From: Agrococcus carbonis
Lineage (GTDB): Bacteria; Actinomycetota; Actinomycetes; Actinomycetales; Microbacteriaceae
Reading direction: 5' to 3'
Length of the DNA stretch: 64,000 nt
Assembly: GCF_900104705.1 (NCBI RefSeq)
Contig: NZ_LT629734.1
Coordinates: 1,178,001 to 1,242,000, forward strand
This document shows positions 49,734 through 58,218 of the stretch, one piece after another (the stretch's first letter is position 1; every line of letters starts with the position of its first letter). Below the pieces are notes generated by a model. The model was not told where the DNA came from. It saw nothing but the letters and a program-made list of their open reading frames with translations, and did no database searches. The position numbers and the translations under genes were made by a program.

Positions 49734-50696
49734 CGGGCGGCGCCGCGCGATGATGTCGGGCTCGACCGCGCGCTCGGGCTCGAGCGGCGGCTCGGCGCCC
49801 GGCTCGCGCGGGCGGGCCGTGAGGCTTCGGTAGCCGGCCGCGAGCGCCCACCCGCCCGCGAGCGCCACGGCCCACCACGCGGGGCCGGGGATCTCGGGCA
49901 TCGCGGTGGCGGGGTCGTCGGATGCGGGGTTCGCGATGCGCTCGCCGGTGACGATGATGCGGTGGCTGTTGACGCCGAGCGGCGTGCACGTGACGAGGCT
50001 CACGAGGTCGCGACCGGACTCGGGGAGCAGCACGTCGGTGTTGCCGGGGTCGATGACCTCGACGTCGCGCACCTGATAGGTGAGCACCTCGCCGTAGACG
50101 TCGACCTCGAAGAGGTCGCCGGGCTCCACCTCGTCGAGGTCGCTGAAGAGCACCGCCTCGGGCAGGCCGCGGTGGCCGGTGAGCACGCTGTGGGTGCCGT
50201 CGCCGCCGACGGGGAGGGAGGATCCGAGCAGGTGCCCGATGCCGCGGCGCAGGGTGGCCTCGTCGGTGCCGTGGTAGATCGGCAGGTCGACCGCGATCGA
50301 GGGGATGCGGATGCGGGCCATGACGTCGGCGGGGCCGAGGTCGAGCTGCCGCTCGTACGCGGCGACGATTGCGCGCTGGTCGCTGAGCGGCGTGCCGCCG
50401 TAGGGGTCGATGAGGGCGCCGCCGGCGAGCGTGGCGTTGTAGTCGCGCGCCTCGGCCAGCTCCTGCTCGCGGCCCTCGGGACCGAGCGCGGTCATCACCT
50501 CCGCGTAGTCGTCGACCCGGTCGGACTGCTCGAGCTGCGCGAACCAGCCGGCGGCGGATGGGTAGGCGAGCACGGTGGAGCCAGCCATGGCGAGGAGGGC
50601 GATCACGAGCGTGGACGCGCTGCCTCGCCGGCGGCGGCTCGCGCGCGCGCTCTGCCGGGTCGTCGTTGCGGGCTGGTCGGCGATGACGGCGCTCAT
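49731..50696 (-). CDS. srtC: Class C (pilus) sortase, operon 1
   Basis: 321 residues. One N-terminal helix after a basic segment, the class C lid DPY at 97-99, and catalytic H175 (LTGHRGLP), C237 (VTCTPLGVNSHR), R246. A C-terminal helix (WWAVALAGGWALAAGY) gives the second membrane anchor typical of class C. It cross-links pilin subunits at the LPVTG motif. Start at ATG 50696 with GAGGAGG upstream. About 85% identical to sortase 2 by hand alignment over ~210 residues. Confidence 0.93.
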   Translation of the reverse strand: MSAVIADQPATTTRQSARASRRRRGSASTLVIALLAMAGSTVLAYPSAAGWFAQLEQSDRVDDYAEVMTALGPEGREQELAEARDYNATLAGGALIDPYGGTPLSDQRAIVAAYERQLDLGPADVMARIRIPSIAVDLPIYHGTDEATLRRGIGHLLGSSLPVGGDGTHSVLTGHRGLPEAVLFSDLDEVEPGDLFEVDVYGEVLTYQVRDVEVIDPGNTDVLLPESGRDLVSLVTCTPLGVNSHRIIVTGERIANPASDDPATAMPEIPGPAWWAVALAGGWALAAGYRSLTARPREPGAEPPLEPERAVEPDIIARRRP

Positions 50697-50721
50697 GCTG
50701 CCTCCTCGAGGGATGGGGGTC

Positions 50722-50790
50722 GGCCCCGCGGCGGCGACTGGGGGTCGCGCCGCGGGGCCGGTTCGCCCGGGCCGGCCGGAGCTCCGGCCG
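50722..50790 (-). promoter_or_regulatory. Hairpins between pilin 1 and sortase 1
   Basis: GGCCCCGCGGCG (50722-50733) pairs with CGCCGCGGGGCC (50748-50759). A perfect 18-base palindrome lies at 50773-50790. The first hairpin ends 26 bases before the sortase start, the same as in operon 2. Likely a partial terminator or RNA-processing site lowering sortase levels relative to pilin. Confidence 0.55.
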
Positions 50791-50803
50791 ACCCGGGACG
50801 GCA

Positions 50804-52261
50804 TCAGGCCTGCGCCTGCTCCTTGCGGCGACGCGCGAGGGCGAAGCCCAGCGCGAGCGCCACGAGGCCGAAGCCGCCGATCATGAAGGCGACCTGCCCG
50901 GTGCCACCGGTGACCGGCAGCTGGTACGGCGGGACCTGCTCGTTCTCGACCGTCACCTCGTAGCCGGCCGGGGTGCCCGGGGCGACCGTGAAGCTGTGGA
51001 CGCGGTCGGCCGGGTTCGCCGGCAGCACGTAGCCCGAGGGCGCCGTGATCTCGACGAGCTGGTACGCCAGGCCCGTGGGGCTGGCCGTGCGGAGGCCGTC
51101 GATCGCGATGACGCCGTTCGCGCCGCTCGTGTAGCGGATCGGGTCGCCCGAGCCGTCGAGGAGCGCGACGCCCGAGCTGTCGCGCAGCTCGAAGACCGCG
51201 CCCGAGAGGCCGCGCTCGCTCGCGTCGTGCTTGAAGAGCTCGACCGCGCCCCAGTGGTCGGTGACCGTGTTCGTCGGCACCGTGGTGCCGTTGATCACGA
51301 CGGCGCCCGTGTTGGCGATCGCGCCGGTCGCGCTGACCGCGACGACGGCGGTGTCGAACGTGACGGAGACCTCAGCGCCGGGGTTGTCGAGGAGCGCCTG
51401 ACGGCCGGCTCCCGTGAACGTCACCGACAGGGTGCCGCCCGCGCCGCCCGGCGCGCTCAGCGTGTAGTCGTCGCCGAGCTCGAGCGCGGTGCCCGCGACG
51501 GTGACGACGATCGAGCCCTCGACGTAGTCGAGCTGCGCGGCGAGGTCGTCGCGCACGACGTAGCTCGTGAGCGCGGTGCCCTGCGAGGGCACCGGCGCGT
51601 GCGAGGTGATCGCCCACTCGATCGTGGTGCCGAGCACCTGGTGGTCGGGCGCGGAGACCGACTTGCTCGCGAGCGCCGTCGTGTTCTTGGGGTAGACGTG
51701 CACGTCGTAGAACCAGTCGCCCGTGCTCTCGTCGACCTGCGGCAGCACGACGAGGAACGGCGCCGGCTGGATGACGACGTTGGGGCCGCCGACACTCGGC
51801 GCCGGGACGGCCGACTCCTGCACGAGGTAGACGCCCACCGGGAGCCCGTCGACCTCGAGCAGGCCGTCGCCGTCGGTGGAGCCCACGACCGGCGTGCCGA
51901 ACTCGTACGGGCCGCCGACGCCGTTCACGACATCCGCGCCGGTGAGGCCAACGCCGAGCTTGGCCCACGTGTCGTTGTCGAGCACGTCGAGGCTCGTCAC
52001 CCGCGTGACGGTGAACTCGACCCCGGCGACGGGCTCGAGACCCGCGAGCGCGTCCTCGCCGAGCTCGAGGCCCGTGCCCACATCGCCGCGCTCGACGGGC
52101 TGCTCGAACTTGTGGATGATGATCGACCCCGGCTCCTGCGGGTCGATGTTGGGGGCGGCCGAGGCCGGGAGGGCCCCGCCGAGGGCGGTGAGGGTCGCGA
52201 GCGCGACCGCTCCGAAGCCTGCGGCGACTCGTGCCGTCAGGCCCTTCTTCGTGGATGCCAT
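50804..52261 (-). CDS. Major pilin with LPVTG anchor, operon 1
   Basis: 485 residues. Signal peptide (1-36, ending LPASAA), the pilin motif WFYDVHVYPKN with K192 (W183 to N193), which forms the inter-subunit bond, the E-box YQLVEITAPSGY near residue 412, and LPVTG at 448-452 before a membrane helix and RRRK. These are the hallmarks of Spa-type major pilins (SpaA/SpaH). Internal isopeptide bonds are expected. Ribosome site AAGGAAG. Confidence 0.95.
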   Translation of the reverse strand: MASTKKGLTARVAAGFGAVALATLTALGGALPASAAPNIDPQEPGSIIIHKFEQPVERGDVGTGLELGEDALAGLEPVAGVEFTVTRVTSLDVLDNDTWAKLGVGLTGADVVNGVGGPYEFGTPVVGSTDGDGLLEVDGLPVGVYLVQESAVPAPSVGGPNVVIQPAPFLVVLPQVDESTGDWFYDVHVYPKNTTALASKSVSAPDHQVLGTTIEWAITSHAPVPSQGTALTSYVVRDDLAAQLDYVEGSIVVTVAGTALELGDDYTLSAPGGAGGTLSVTFTGAGRQALLDNPGAEVSVTFDTAVVAVSATGAIANTGAVVINGTTVPTNTVTDHWGAVELFKHDASERGLSGAVFELRDSSGVALLDGSGDPIRYTSGANGVIAIDGLRTASPTGLAYQLVEITAPSGYVLPANPADRVHSFTVAPGTPAGYEVTVENEQVPPYQLPVTGGTGQVAFMIGGFGLVALALGFALARRRKEQAQA

Positions 52262-52338
52262 GGCGGCACTTCCTTTCGGTGATGCAGGGTGTTGCAGAGG
52301 GTGGATGGACAGGTGTCGGGTGGACGGGGCAGGCCGGA

Positions 52339-55300
52339 TCACGTGAGCCGCCCTCGGAGGCGGATGACGCGCATCCGGATCAGCAGCGCCGCGGCGGCGA
52401 GCACGAGCAGCGCGAGTCCGCCGAAGAGGTAGGCGTCGGCGCCGAGGCCGCCGGTGACCGGGAGCGCGAGCGCCGGTGGCGCCGCGTTCACGAACCGGTA
52501 GGTGGTGGTCTGCCCGGGCTCGGGGGCGGTGATCTCGCTCGACGTCACGTCGACCCAGGTGCTGCCCTCGAGTCGCTGCAGCCGCAGCTGCAGGTAGGCG
52601 TAGCTGCTCGATTCGCTGAGCGCGTAGGCGGCGCCGGGGCGCACGGTCACGGTGTTGTCCGCATCCGCCGCCTCTGCGCCCTGCACCGTCGTGGGGATCA
52701 GCCCGAGGGTGGCGTCGACGGGTGCGGCGGTGAGCTCGAAGTCCTCCGGCAGGAGCGAGCCCGCCATCGCGGCATCGATGTGCTTGAGCAGCACCACGTG
52801 CGCGGTCTGCTGCGTCACGGTGCAGGTGACGCGCGTGCCGACGGCGACCGTGACCGTTGCACTGGTCACCGCGACGGCGCTGCCGCCCTGGTCGACGCAG
52901 CTCCACGCACCGGCGACGTGGGTCGCGGGGCCGCCGGTCGCGGCGAGCTGATAGGCGCCGGGCGCGACATCCTGCGCGACGCCGGTGGTGAAGGCGATGG
53001 GGCTGCCGCCGGTCGGGGTCGCCGAGAGGCTCCACGCGGCGGGATCGGCGTCGGTCGCCTGGTTGACGAGCGTCAGCCGCGTCGGCTGCCGACGGTTGAC
53101 GAACGAGCACTCGATGCGGGTGCCGGGCGCCACCTGCTGCAGCTGTGCGCCGTCGGCGGTCGTGAAGCTCTGCACGAAGGGCGCGGATGCGATGGGCCGC
53201 ACGATGCACGCGCCCTCCTGGAACGCGAACCCGGGCTGCTGCTGCTCGGCGACCGAGACGGTGGCGCGGGCCGACGCGGAGCCGAAGGCCAGCCCCCACG
53301 TGGCGACGCCCTGGGCGTTCGTCTGCTGCTGCGCCGCGCCGACGAGCGACACGGTCGGCGTCGTCGCCGTCACCGAGGTGCTGACCGACCAGCCGGCGCC
53401 CGGCGATCGGTTCGCGCCGCCGACGTCCTCGACCACCTTGCGGATCGTCACGGATCCGGTCAGCGGTGCATTGCGGATGGTGCAGGCGACGCTCATGCCG
53501 GCCGAGGCGATCGTCACGCGGCCGGAGCCCGCCGTGCTCGTGTCGACCGGCAGCGCGGTGCCGTTCTGGTCGACGCAGCTGAAGCTCGTCGCGTAGCTCG
53601 AGGCGTTGCCGTTCGAGAACGTCTCGGTGAAGGCGTAGGTGCCGCCCGCGAGCGCGGCGACCGGCCCGGCCTGCGCGGACTGCACACCGGTGGAGGCCCC
53701 CGTCGTGGTCGCCGAGGCGAGCGACGCGCCGGCCGGGGTGCGCGAGCTGATGGTGAACTGGTCGCCGGTCCCGGCGCGCGCCACGACATCCTTCAGGATC
53801 GTGAGCGTCGACGGCGTCTGGCAGCTCGCGAGGTCGGTGCTCGAGAGCCCGCTCGCGGCGTTGCCGGCGTCGAAGGTCTGCGTCGACGGGTTGTACGAGC
53901 GCACCGCCGTGCTGCTGCCGAGGTAGAGGCGACCGTCGGCGTTGAAGGCGGCGCCGACGACGTCGCTGAGGCCGGTCACGATCGGCGTGAACGCCGCGAC
54001 GGCGAGCGTCGTGTTGTTCGCCGCCGCGAGCGTCTGCGCGGCGATCGTGTAGATCCGCGTCGGCGAGCCCGTGGTGGAGGACGTGACCGCGACGTACAGG
54101 TTGCCCGCGGCGTCGAAGGCGAGGTCGCCGGTGGCCTGCTGCGTGGTCTCCTGCGTCGTGAACTGCCCGAGCCGGGTGACGCCTGTCGTCGGCGTGAAGC
54201 GGTAGAGCGCGACGCTCTGCGACTGGCCGTTGGTGAAGGCGGCGAAGGCGTAGCTGCCGTCGCCGAGGTTGACGGCACCGGCGGTGTAGCGCGCGGAGGC
54301 GAGGCTCACGTCGTTCGCGAGCGGGATGCGCTGCCACCCCTGACTGACCGAGTAGTAGCGGAACGCGCCGATGCCGGATGCGTTGGACGATGGCCGCTCG
54401 ATGAGGTACGCCGTGGTGCCGCCCGGTCCGATGCCGAGACCGTTGGCCTCGTTGTTGCCGAAGTTCGGCACGGTCGCGAAGACCTGGCTCGTCGACGCCC
54501 CGCCGCCCGTGGGCGTGACGCGCGTGATCACGCCGGTCGAGGAGAGCGAGTAGAACGACCCCGCGGTGCACACGAGCGCCGCGTTGGCCGCGGTCGTGAA
54601 GGTGCCGAGATCGGCACTCGCCGACGTGAGGCTCGCGGTGCGCCAGCTCGTGTCGGTCCAGAAGCGGCCCGCCGGCGGCGTAGCCGGGCGCACCCGGTAC
54701 TCGTGCTGGGCTGTGGCGCTGTTCACCGCGACGGGATCGGCGCCGACCTGGCTCAGCTGCAGCTCACCCGCGTCGGGGTCGAGGTCGCCGCTTCCCGCGC
54801 AGCCGGCCGTGCAGTCGGCGACGGTCGCGCTCGCGCTCCACGCCGACCAGTCGGCCCACCAGGTCTCGCCCGCGAGCACCGTGCCGGTGCGCGAGCGATG
54901 CTGCACCTCGAAGGTCGAGCCGGCCGCCGCGGGCGAGACGAGCCAGTGGAGCGAGGGCGTCTCGACCCCAGCCTCCGGCCCGCCGACCGCGAGGGGCGCG
55001 ATCGGGGCGTCGGCGAGCTCGGAGACCGGCTCATCCGTCGGGGAGGCGGACGCCTGAGGTGCCGTCGGCTCTACCGGAGCGGCTGAGGCGGGCGAGGGCT
55101 GCGCAGGGGCCGGCGCGGCTGGGGCCGGGCTCGCCGCTGGTGCGGGCGCGGGCGCGGTCGTGGGGGCGGGCTCGGTCGTCGGCGCCGGCTGCGCGGACGG
55201 CGCCGGCTGGGCCGAGGGGGCCGGCTGGGCCGAGGGCACGGGGGCCGGCGCGGAGGGTGCGGGCTGCGCCACAGGCGCCTGCGGAGCAGCGGTCTCCGAG

Positions 55301-55551
55301 GGCGCCGGAGCCGTCGACGCAGACTCGGTCGGCGCCGCGTCCGAGCCCGACGGCGCTGCCGCCGCCGTGAGCGACGCCGCAGCGGAGGTCTGGGCCGCGG
55401 GGGCGTCGGATGTCGACGGTGCGGCGGCGTCGGCCGCGCTCGCAGCGCTCGGCGCGAGCACCGTCAGCGCGAGCGAGCACGCGATCGCCGTGGCGATCGG
55501 GCCGAGCACCGAACGTGGTGAGCGGCGGCGTGAGGGCGTGCGCGATCGCAT
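52339..55551 (-). CDS. LPXTG surface protein, probable tip adhesin, operon 1
   Basis: 1070 residues. Signal peptide to about 39, then ~140 residues of Ala/Pro/Ser low complexity with PSAQPA repeats. A Cys-rich N-domain (DCTAGCAGSGDL) and a beta-propeller-like region (about 325-577) follow, then four prealbumin-like Ig/SpaA domains with paired Cys (VACTIRNAP, IECSFVNRRQ, VTCTVTQQ) and LPVTG at 1030-1034. I start at ATG 55551. No vWA or collagen-binding domain was seen, so the tip role is inferred from order and size. Confidence 0.85.
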   Translation of the reverse strand: MRSRTPSRRRSPRSVLGPIATAIACSLALTVLAPSAASAADAAAPSTSDAPAAQTSAAASLTAAAAPSGSDAAPTESASTAPAPSETAAPQAPVAQPAPSAPAPVPSAQPAPSAQPAPSAQPAPTTEPAPTTAPAPAPAASPAPAAPAPAQPSPASAAPVEPTAPQASASPTDEPVSELADAPIAPLAVGGPEAGVETPSLHWLVSPAAAGSTFEVQHRSRTGTVLAGETWWADWSAWSASATVADCTAGCAGSGDLDPDAGELQLSQVGADPVAVNSATAQHEYRVRPATPPAGRFWTDTSWRTASLTSASADLGTFTTAANAALVCTAGSFYSLSSTGVITRVTPTGGGASTSQVFATVPNFGNNEANGLGIGPGGTTAYLIERPSSNASGIGAFRYYSVSQGWQRIPLANDVSLASARYTAGAVNLGDGSYAFAAFTNGQSQSVALYRFTPTTGVTRLGQFTTQETTQQATGDLAFDAAGNLYVAVTSSTTGSPTRIYTIAAQTLAAANNTTLAVAAFTPIVTGLSDVVGAAFNADGRLYLGSSTAVRSYNPSTQTFDAGNAASGLSSTDLASCQTPSTLTILKDVVARAGTGDQFTISSRTPAGASLASATTTGASTGVQSAQAGPVAALAGGTYAFTETFSNGNASSYATSFSCVDQNGTALPVDTSTAGSGRVTIASAGMSVACTIRNAPLTGSVTIRKVVEDVGGANRSPGAGWSVSTSVTATTPTVSLVGAAQQQTNAQGVATWGLAFGSASARATVSVAEQQQPGFAFQEGACIVRPIASAPFVQSFTTADGAQLQQVAPGTRIECSFVNRRQPTRLTLVNQATDADPAAWSLSATPTGGSPIAFTTGVAQDVAPGAYQLAATGGPATHVAGAWSCVDQGGSAVAVTSATVTVAVGTRVTCTVTQQTAHVVLLKHIDAAMAGSLLPEDFELTAAPVDATLGLIPTTVQGAEAADADNTVTVRPGAAYALSESSSYAYLQLRLQRLEGSTWVDVTSSEITAPEPGQTTTYRFVNAAPPALALPVTGGLGADAYLFGGLALLVLAAAALLIRMRVIRLRGRLT

Positions 55552-55638
55552 GGCGAGACACCTTCCGGACAGGCGGGTGCTGAGGCCCTGCCAGTGCAGA
55601 AGAGACGCTCCGACGCGGGCCCCGCTGGGGTTGCCTGC

Positions 55639-55693
55639 AACGTATTGAGCAAGACTCAAGGAGGCCGCGGTCGTTCACCGAACGAATCCTCAA
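55639..55693 (-). promoter_or_regulatory. Promoter/operator region of pilus operon 1
   Basis: TTGAG-CAAGA-CTCAA (55645-55659) is a five-base inverted repeat inside AACGTATTGAGC. GAATCCTCAA at 55684-55693 lies further upstream. Both blocks recur before operon 2 at similar distance (about 90-100 bases from the adhesin start). The gap 55694-55760 is AT-richer with no gene. Confidence 0.5.
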
Positions 55694-55760
55694 CGTACGA
55701 TAAGCGCGTTACCGAACACTGTGCGTTGTACGCAAAGACGCCGCTGGTCGCAGGCTTCGC

Positions 55761-56657
55761 TCAGGTGAGGCGCGCGCTCATCGAGCGGTAGGCCGCCGCG
55801 AAGGCGAAGCCGCACGCGAGGCCCACCGCCCACCACGGCGGTCCGGGGATCTCCGGCATGATGCGCTCGGGCGCGTCGGCCTCGGGCGTGGGGATGCGCT
55901 CGCCCGTGACGATGATGCGGTGGCTGTTGACGCCGAGGGGCGTGCACGTCACGAGGCTCACGAGGTCGCGGCCGAGCTCGGGCGCGAGCGAGTCGGTCTC
56001 GCTCGGCTCGATCACCTGCACCTCGCGCACCCGGTAGGTCAGCACCTCGCCGTAGACGTCGAGCTCGAAGACGTCGCCGACGGCCACCTGATCGAGGTCG
56101 CTGAAGAGCACCGACTCCGGCAGCCCGCGGTGGCCCGTCAGCACGCTGTGCGTGCTCTCCCCGCCGACCGGCAGCGCCGAGCCGAGCAGGTGGCCGACGC
56201 CCTTCCGCAGCGTCACCTCGTCGGTGCCGTGGTAGATCGGCAGGTCGACGGCTATGGAAGGGATCCGGATGCGGGCCATGACGTCGGCGGGGCCCAGGTC
56301 GAGCTGCTCCTCGTAGGCGGCGACGATGGCGCGCTGCTCGCTGAGCGGCGTACCGCCGTACGGGTCGATGAGCGCCCCGCCCGTGAGGGTCTGGTTGTAG
56401 GCGCGCGCGTCGGCGAGCTCCTGCTCGCGCCCTTCCGGGCCGAGGTCGGTCATCACCTCGGCGTAGTCGTCGATGCGGTGCGACTGCTCGAGCTGGCTGA
56501 ACCAACCCGCGATCGACGGGTACAGCAGGGTGCTGACGCCGCCGATGACCATGAGCGCGACGATCAGCGAGGAGCCGGGCGCTCGCCGCCGCGTCCGCCG
56601 CGCCGGCGAGGCCGCGGATGCGCGGGGGGCCGGGGCGGACTCGGCGGCGAGCGTCAC
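55761..56657 (-). CDS. srtC: Class C (pilus) sortase, operon 2
   Basis: 298 residues, paralogue of sortase 1. Lid DPY at 98-100, catalytic H176, C238 and R247, N-terminal and C-terminal helices. GTG start with AAGGAG five bases upstream. The ~85% identity to sortase 1 over the catalytic domain contrasts with the diverged pilins. Confidence 0.93.
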   Translation of the reverse strand: MTLAAESAPAPRASAASPARRTRRRAPGSSLIVALMVIGGVSTLLYPSIAGWFSQLEQSHRIDDYAEVMTDLGPEGREQELADARAYNQTLTGGALIDPYGGTPLSEQRAIVAAYEEQLDLGPADVMARIRIPSIAVDLPIYHGTDEVTLRKGVGHLLGSALPVGGESTHSVLTGHRGLPESVLFSDLDQVAVGDVFELDVYGEVLTYRVREVQVIEPSETDSLAPELGRDLVSLVTCTPLGVNSHRIIVTGERIPTPEADAPERIMPEIPGPPWWAVGLACGFAFAAAYRSMSARLT

Positions 56658-56682
56658 GGTGGCTCCTTCGGAGGAGGTCAGC

Positions 56683-56718
56683 CCCGCGGCAGCGGAGGGA
56701 TGGGGCCGCTGCCGCGGG
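56683..56718 (-). promoter_or_regulatory. Hairpin between pilin 2 and sortase 2
   Basis: CCCGCGGCAGCGG (56683-56695) pairs perfectly with CCGCTGCCGCGGG (56706-56718) around a ten-base loop. It ends 26 bases before the sortase start, as in operon 1. Confidence 0.6.
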
Positions 56719-56734
56719 ACTGGGTCTGGGTGGC

Positions 56735-58159
56735 TCAGCCCTGCTCGGCGGCCTTGCGGCGACGCACGAGCATGAAGCCGAGGGCGCCGAGCAGCAGGCC
56801 GGCGCCGCCGATCATGAAGGCGGCCTGGCCGGCGCCACCGGTGATGGGCAGCGCGTAGGCGGGCACCTGGTCGTTGACGACCACGGCCTCGACGGCGGCG
56901 TTGACGCCGACGGGAATCGCCAGGGTCCACTCGGTCGTCGCGCCGAGCACATACCCGGCGGGCGCAGACTTCTCGCGGATCAGGTACGTCTGCGCGCCGT
57001 TCGCGTCGGTGCGCAGGCCGGCGATCGCGACAACGCCGTTCACGTCGCTCGTGAACTCCGTGCGGCCACCGATGGCGACCACTTCGCCCGAGGCGTCGAC
57101 GACCTCGAAGATCGCGCCCTGCAGCGGCGCGCCATTGTCGTCGTTCTTCTGCAGCTCGATGCCGCCGAAGTACACGGATGCGGTGTTCGACGTGATGCTC
57201 GCGCCGTTGATCGTGATGGTGGCCGAGTTGCCGATCGTGCCGGCGCCGAAGCTCTGGACGGTCGTGTCGATGGCCACCGCCACGCGCTGGTCGGGGTTGG
57301 CGGCGAGCACAGCGCGACCCGCGGCGGTGAACTCGATGCGCAGCGCCTGCCCCGTGAGCGTCACCGAGAAGTCCGTGCCGCGCACGAGCGTCGTGCTGCC
57401 GACGGTGATGCGCACGGCGCCGGTGTCGCCGATGGTGTGCGCGAGGCGGTCGTCGAGCGTCTCGGTGATCACGAAGGAGTCGACGGTCGTGCCGGCAGTG
57501 GCGACGGGAACGCCGATGTCGAGCGTCCACGTCACATTCGAGCCGAGGCCCTCCTGCTCGAACGCCTCAGCGCGGTTGGTGACGTCGGAGACCGTGCTCT
57601 TGGGGAAGACGTGCACGTCATAGTTCCAGGCGCCCGTTGCCTCGACGGGCTGCGGGACCACCACGAGGAACGGCTGCGACTTGATCACGATGCCGGCCGC
57701 CGCGGGAGCGTCGAGCTCCTCGACGAGGTAGACGCCCTGCGGAACGACCTGTCGGACGCTGCCATCGGCGCCCGTCGTCACGGTCCAGGCGTTCACGCCG
57801 GCCGTCGCGCCGAGCGGGTACGTGGCAGGAGCCGCGATCACGGCCGGCGCCTTGAGCGTCCGGAGCGTCGTCCACGTGCTGTTCTGCGCGACGTCGAGGC
57901 TCGTCACCCGGCGGATCGAGTAGTCGACGCCCGAAATCGGGTCGCCGGCGACCGGGTCGGTCGAAGCACCGGTGCCAGGAGCGCCGGCCGCCCCCGTCTG
58001 CTCGTGCTTGTGGATGGTGATCGCCGCCGGCGCAGCAGGGTCGATGTTGGCCGCAGCGGAAGCGGGCAGCACGGCGCCGAAGGCGGCAAGCGTCGCGAGG
58101 GCGACGGCGCCGAAGCCGGCGACGATGCGCGCCGACAGGCTCTTGGTGGTTGTTGCCAT
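56735..58159 (-). CDS. Major pilin with LPITG anchor, operon 2
   Basis: 474 residues. Signal peptide to about 37, IDPAAPAAITIHKHEQ at the mature N-terminus, pilin motif WNYDVHVFPKS with K187, E-box TYLIREKSAPAGY, and LPITG at 437-441 before a membrane helix and RRRK. Same architecture as pilin 1 but with only scattered similarity outside the motifs, ends and signal peptide. Ribosome site AGGAAGGAA. Confidence 0.94.
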   Translation of the reverse strand: MATTTKSLSARIVAGFGAVALATLAAFGAVLPASAAANIDPAAPAAITIHKHEQTGAAGAPGTGASTDPVAGDPISGVDYSIRRVTSLDVAQNSTWTTLRTLKAPAVIAAPATYPLGATAGVNAWTVTTGADGSVRQVVPQGVYLVEELDAPAAAGIVIKSQPFLVVVPQPVEATGAWNYDVHVFPKSTVSDVTNRAEAFEQEGLGSNVTWTLDIGVPVATAGTTVDSFVITETLDDRLAHTIGDTGAVRITVGSTTLVRGTDFSVTLTGQALRIEFTAAGRAVLAANPDQRVAVAIDTTVQSFGAGTIGNSATITINGASITSNTASVYFGGIELQKNDDNGAPLQGAIFEVVDASGEVVAIGGRTEFTSDVNGVVAIAGLRTDANGAQTYLIREKSAPAGYVLGATTEWTLAIPVGVNAAVEAVVVNDQVPAYALPITGGAGQAAFMIGGAGLLLGALGFMLVRRRKAAEQG

Positions 58160-58218
58160 GGAGGCAGTTCCTTCCTGGAGGGGTGGTGCAGAGGGACGGT
58201 TGTGCTGGGGTCTGGGGT

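Noticed and set aside
52231..55086. A 951-codon plus-strand frame opposite adhesin 1
   Set aside because: Composition (Arg, Gly, Asp-His runs) is that of an antisense shadow of GC-rich coding sequence. The opposite strand carries a signal peptide, domains and LPVTG.
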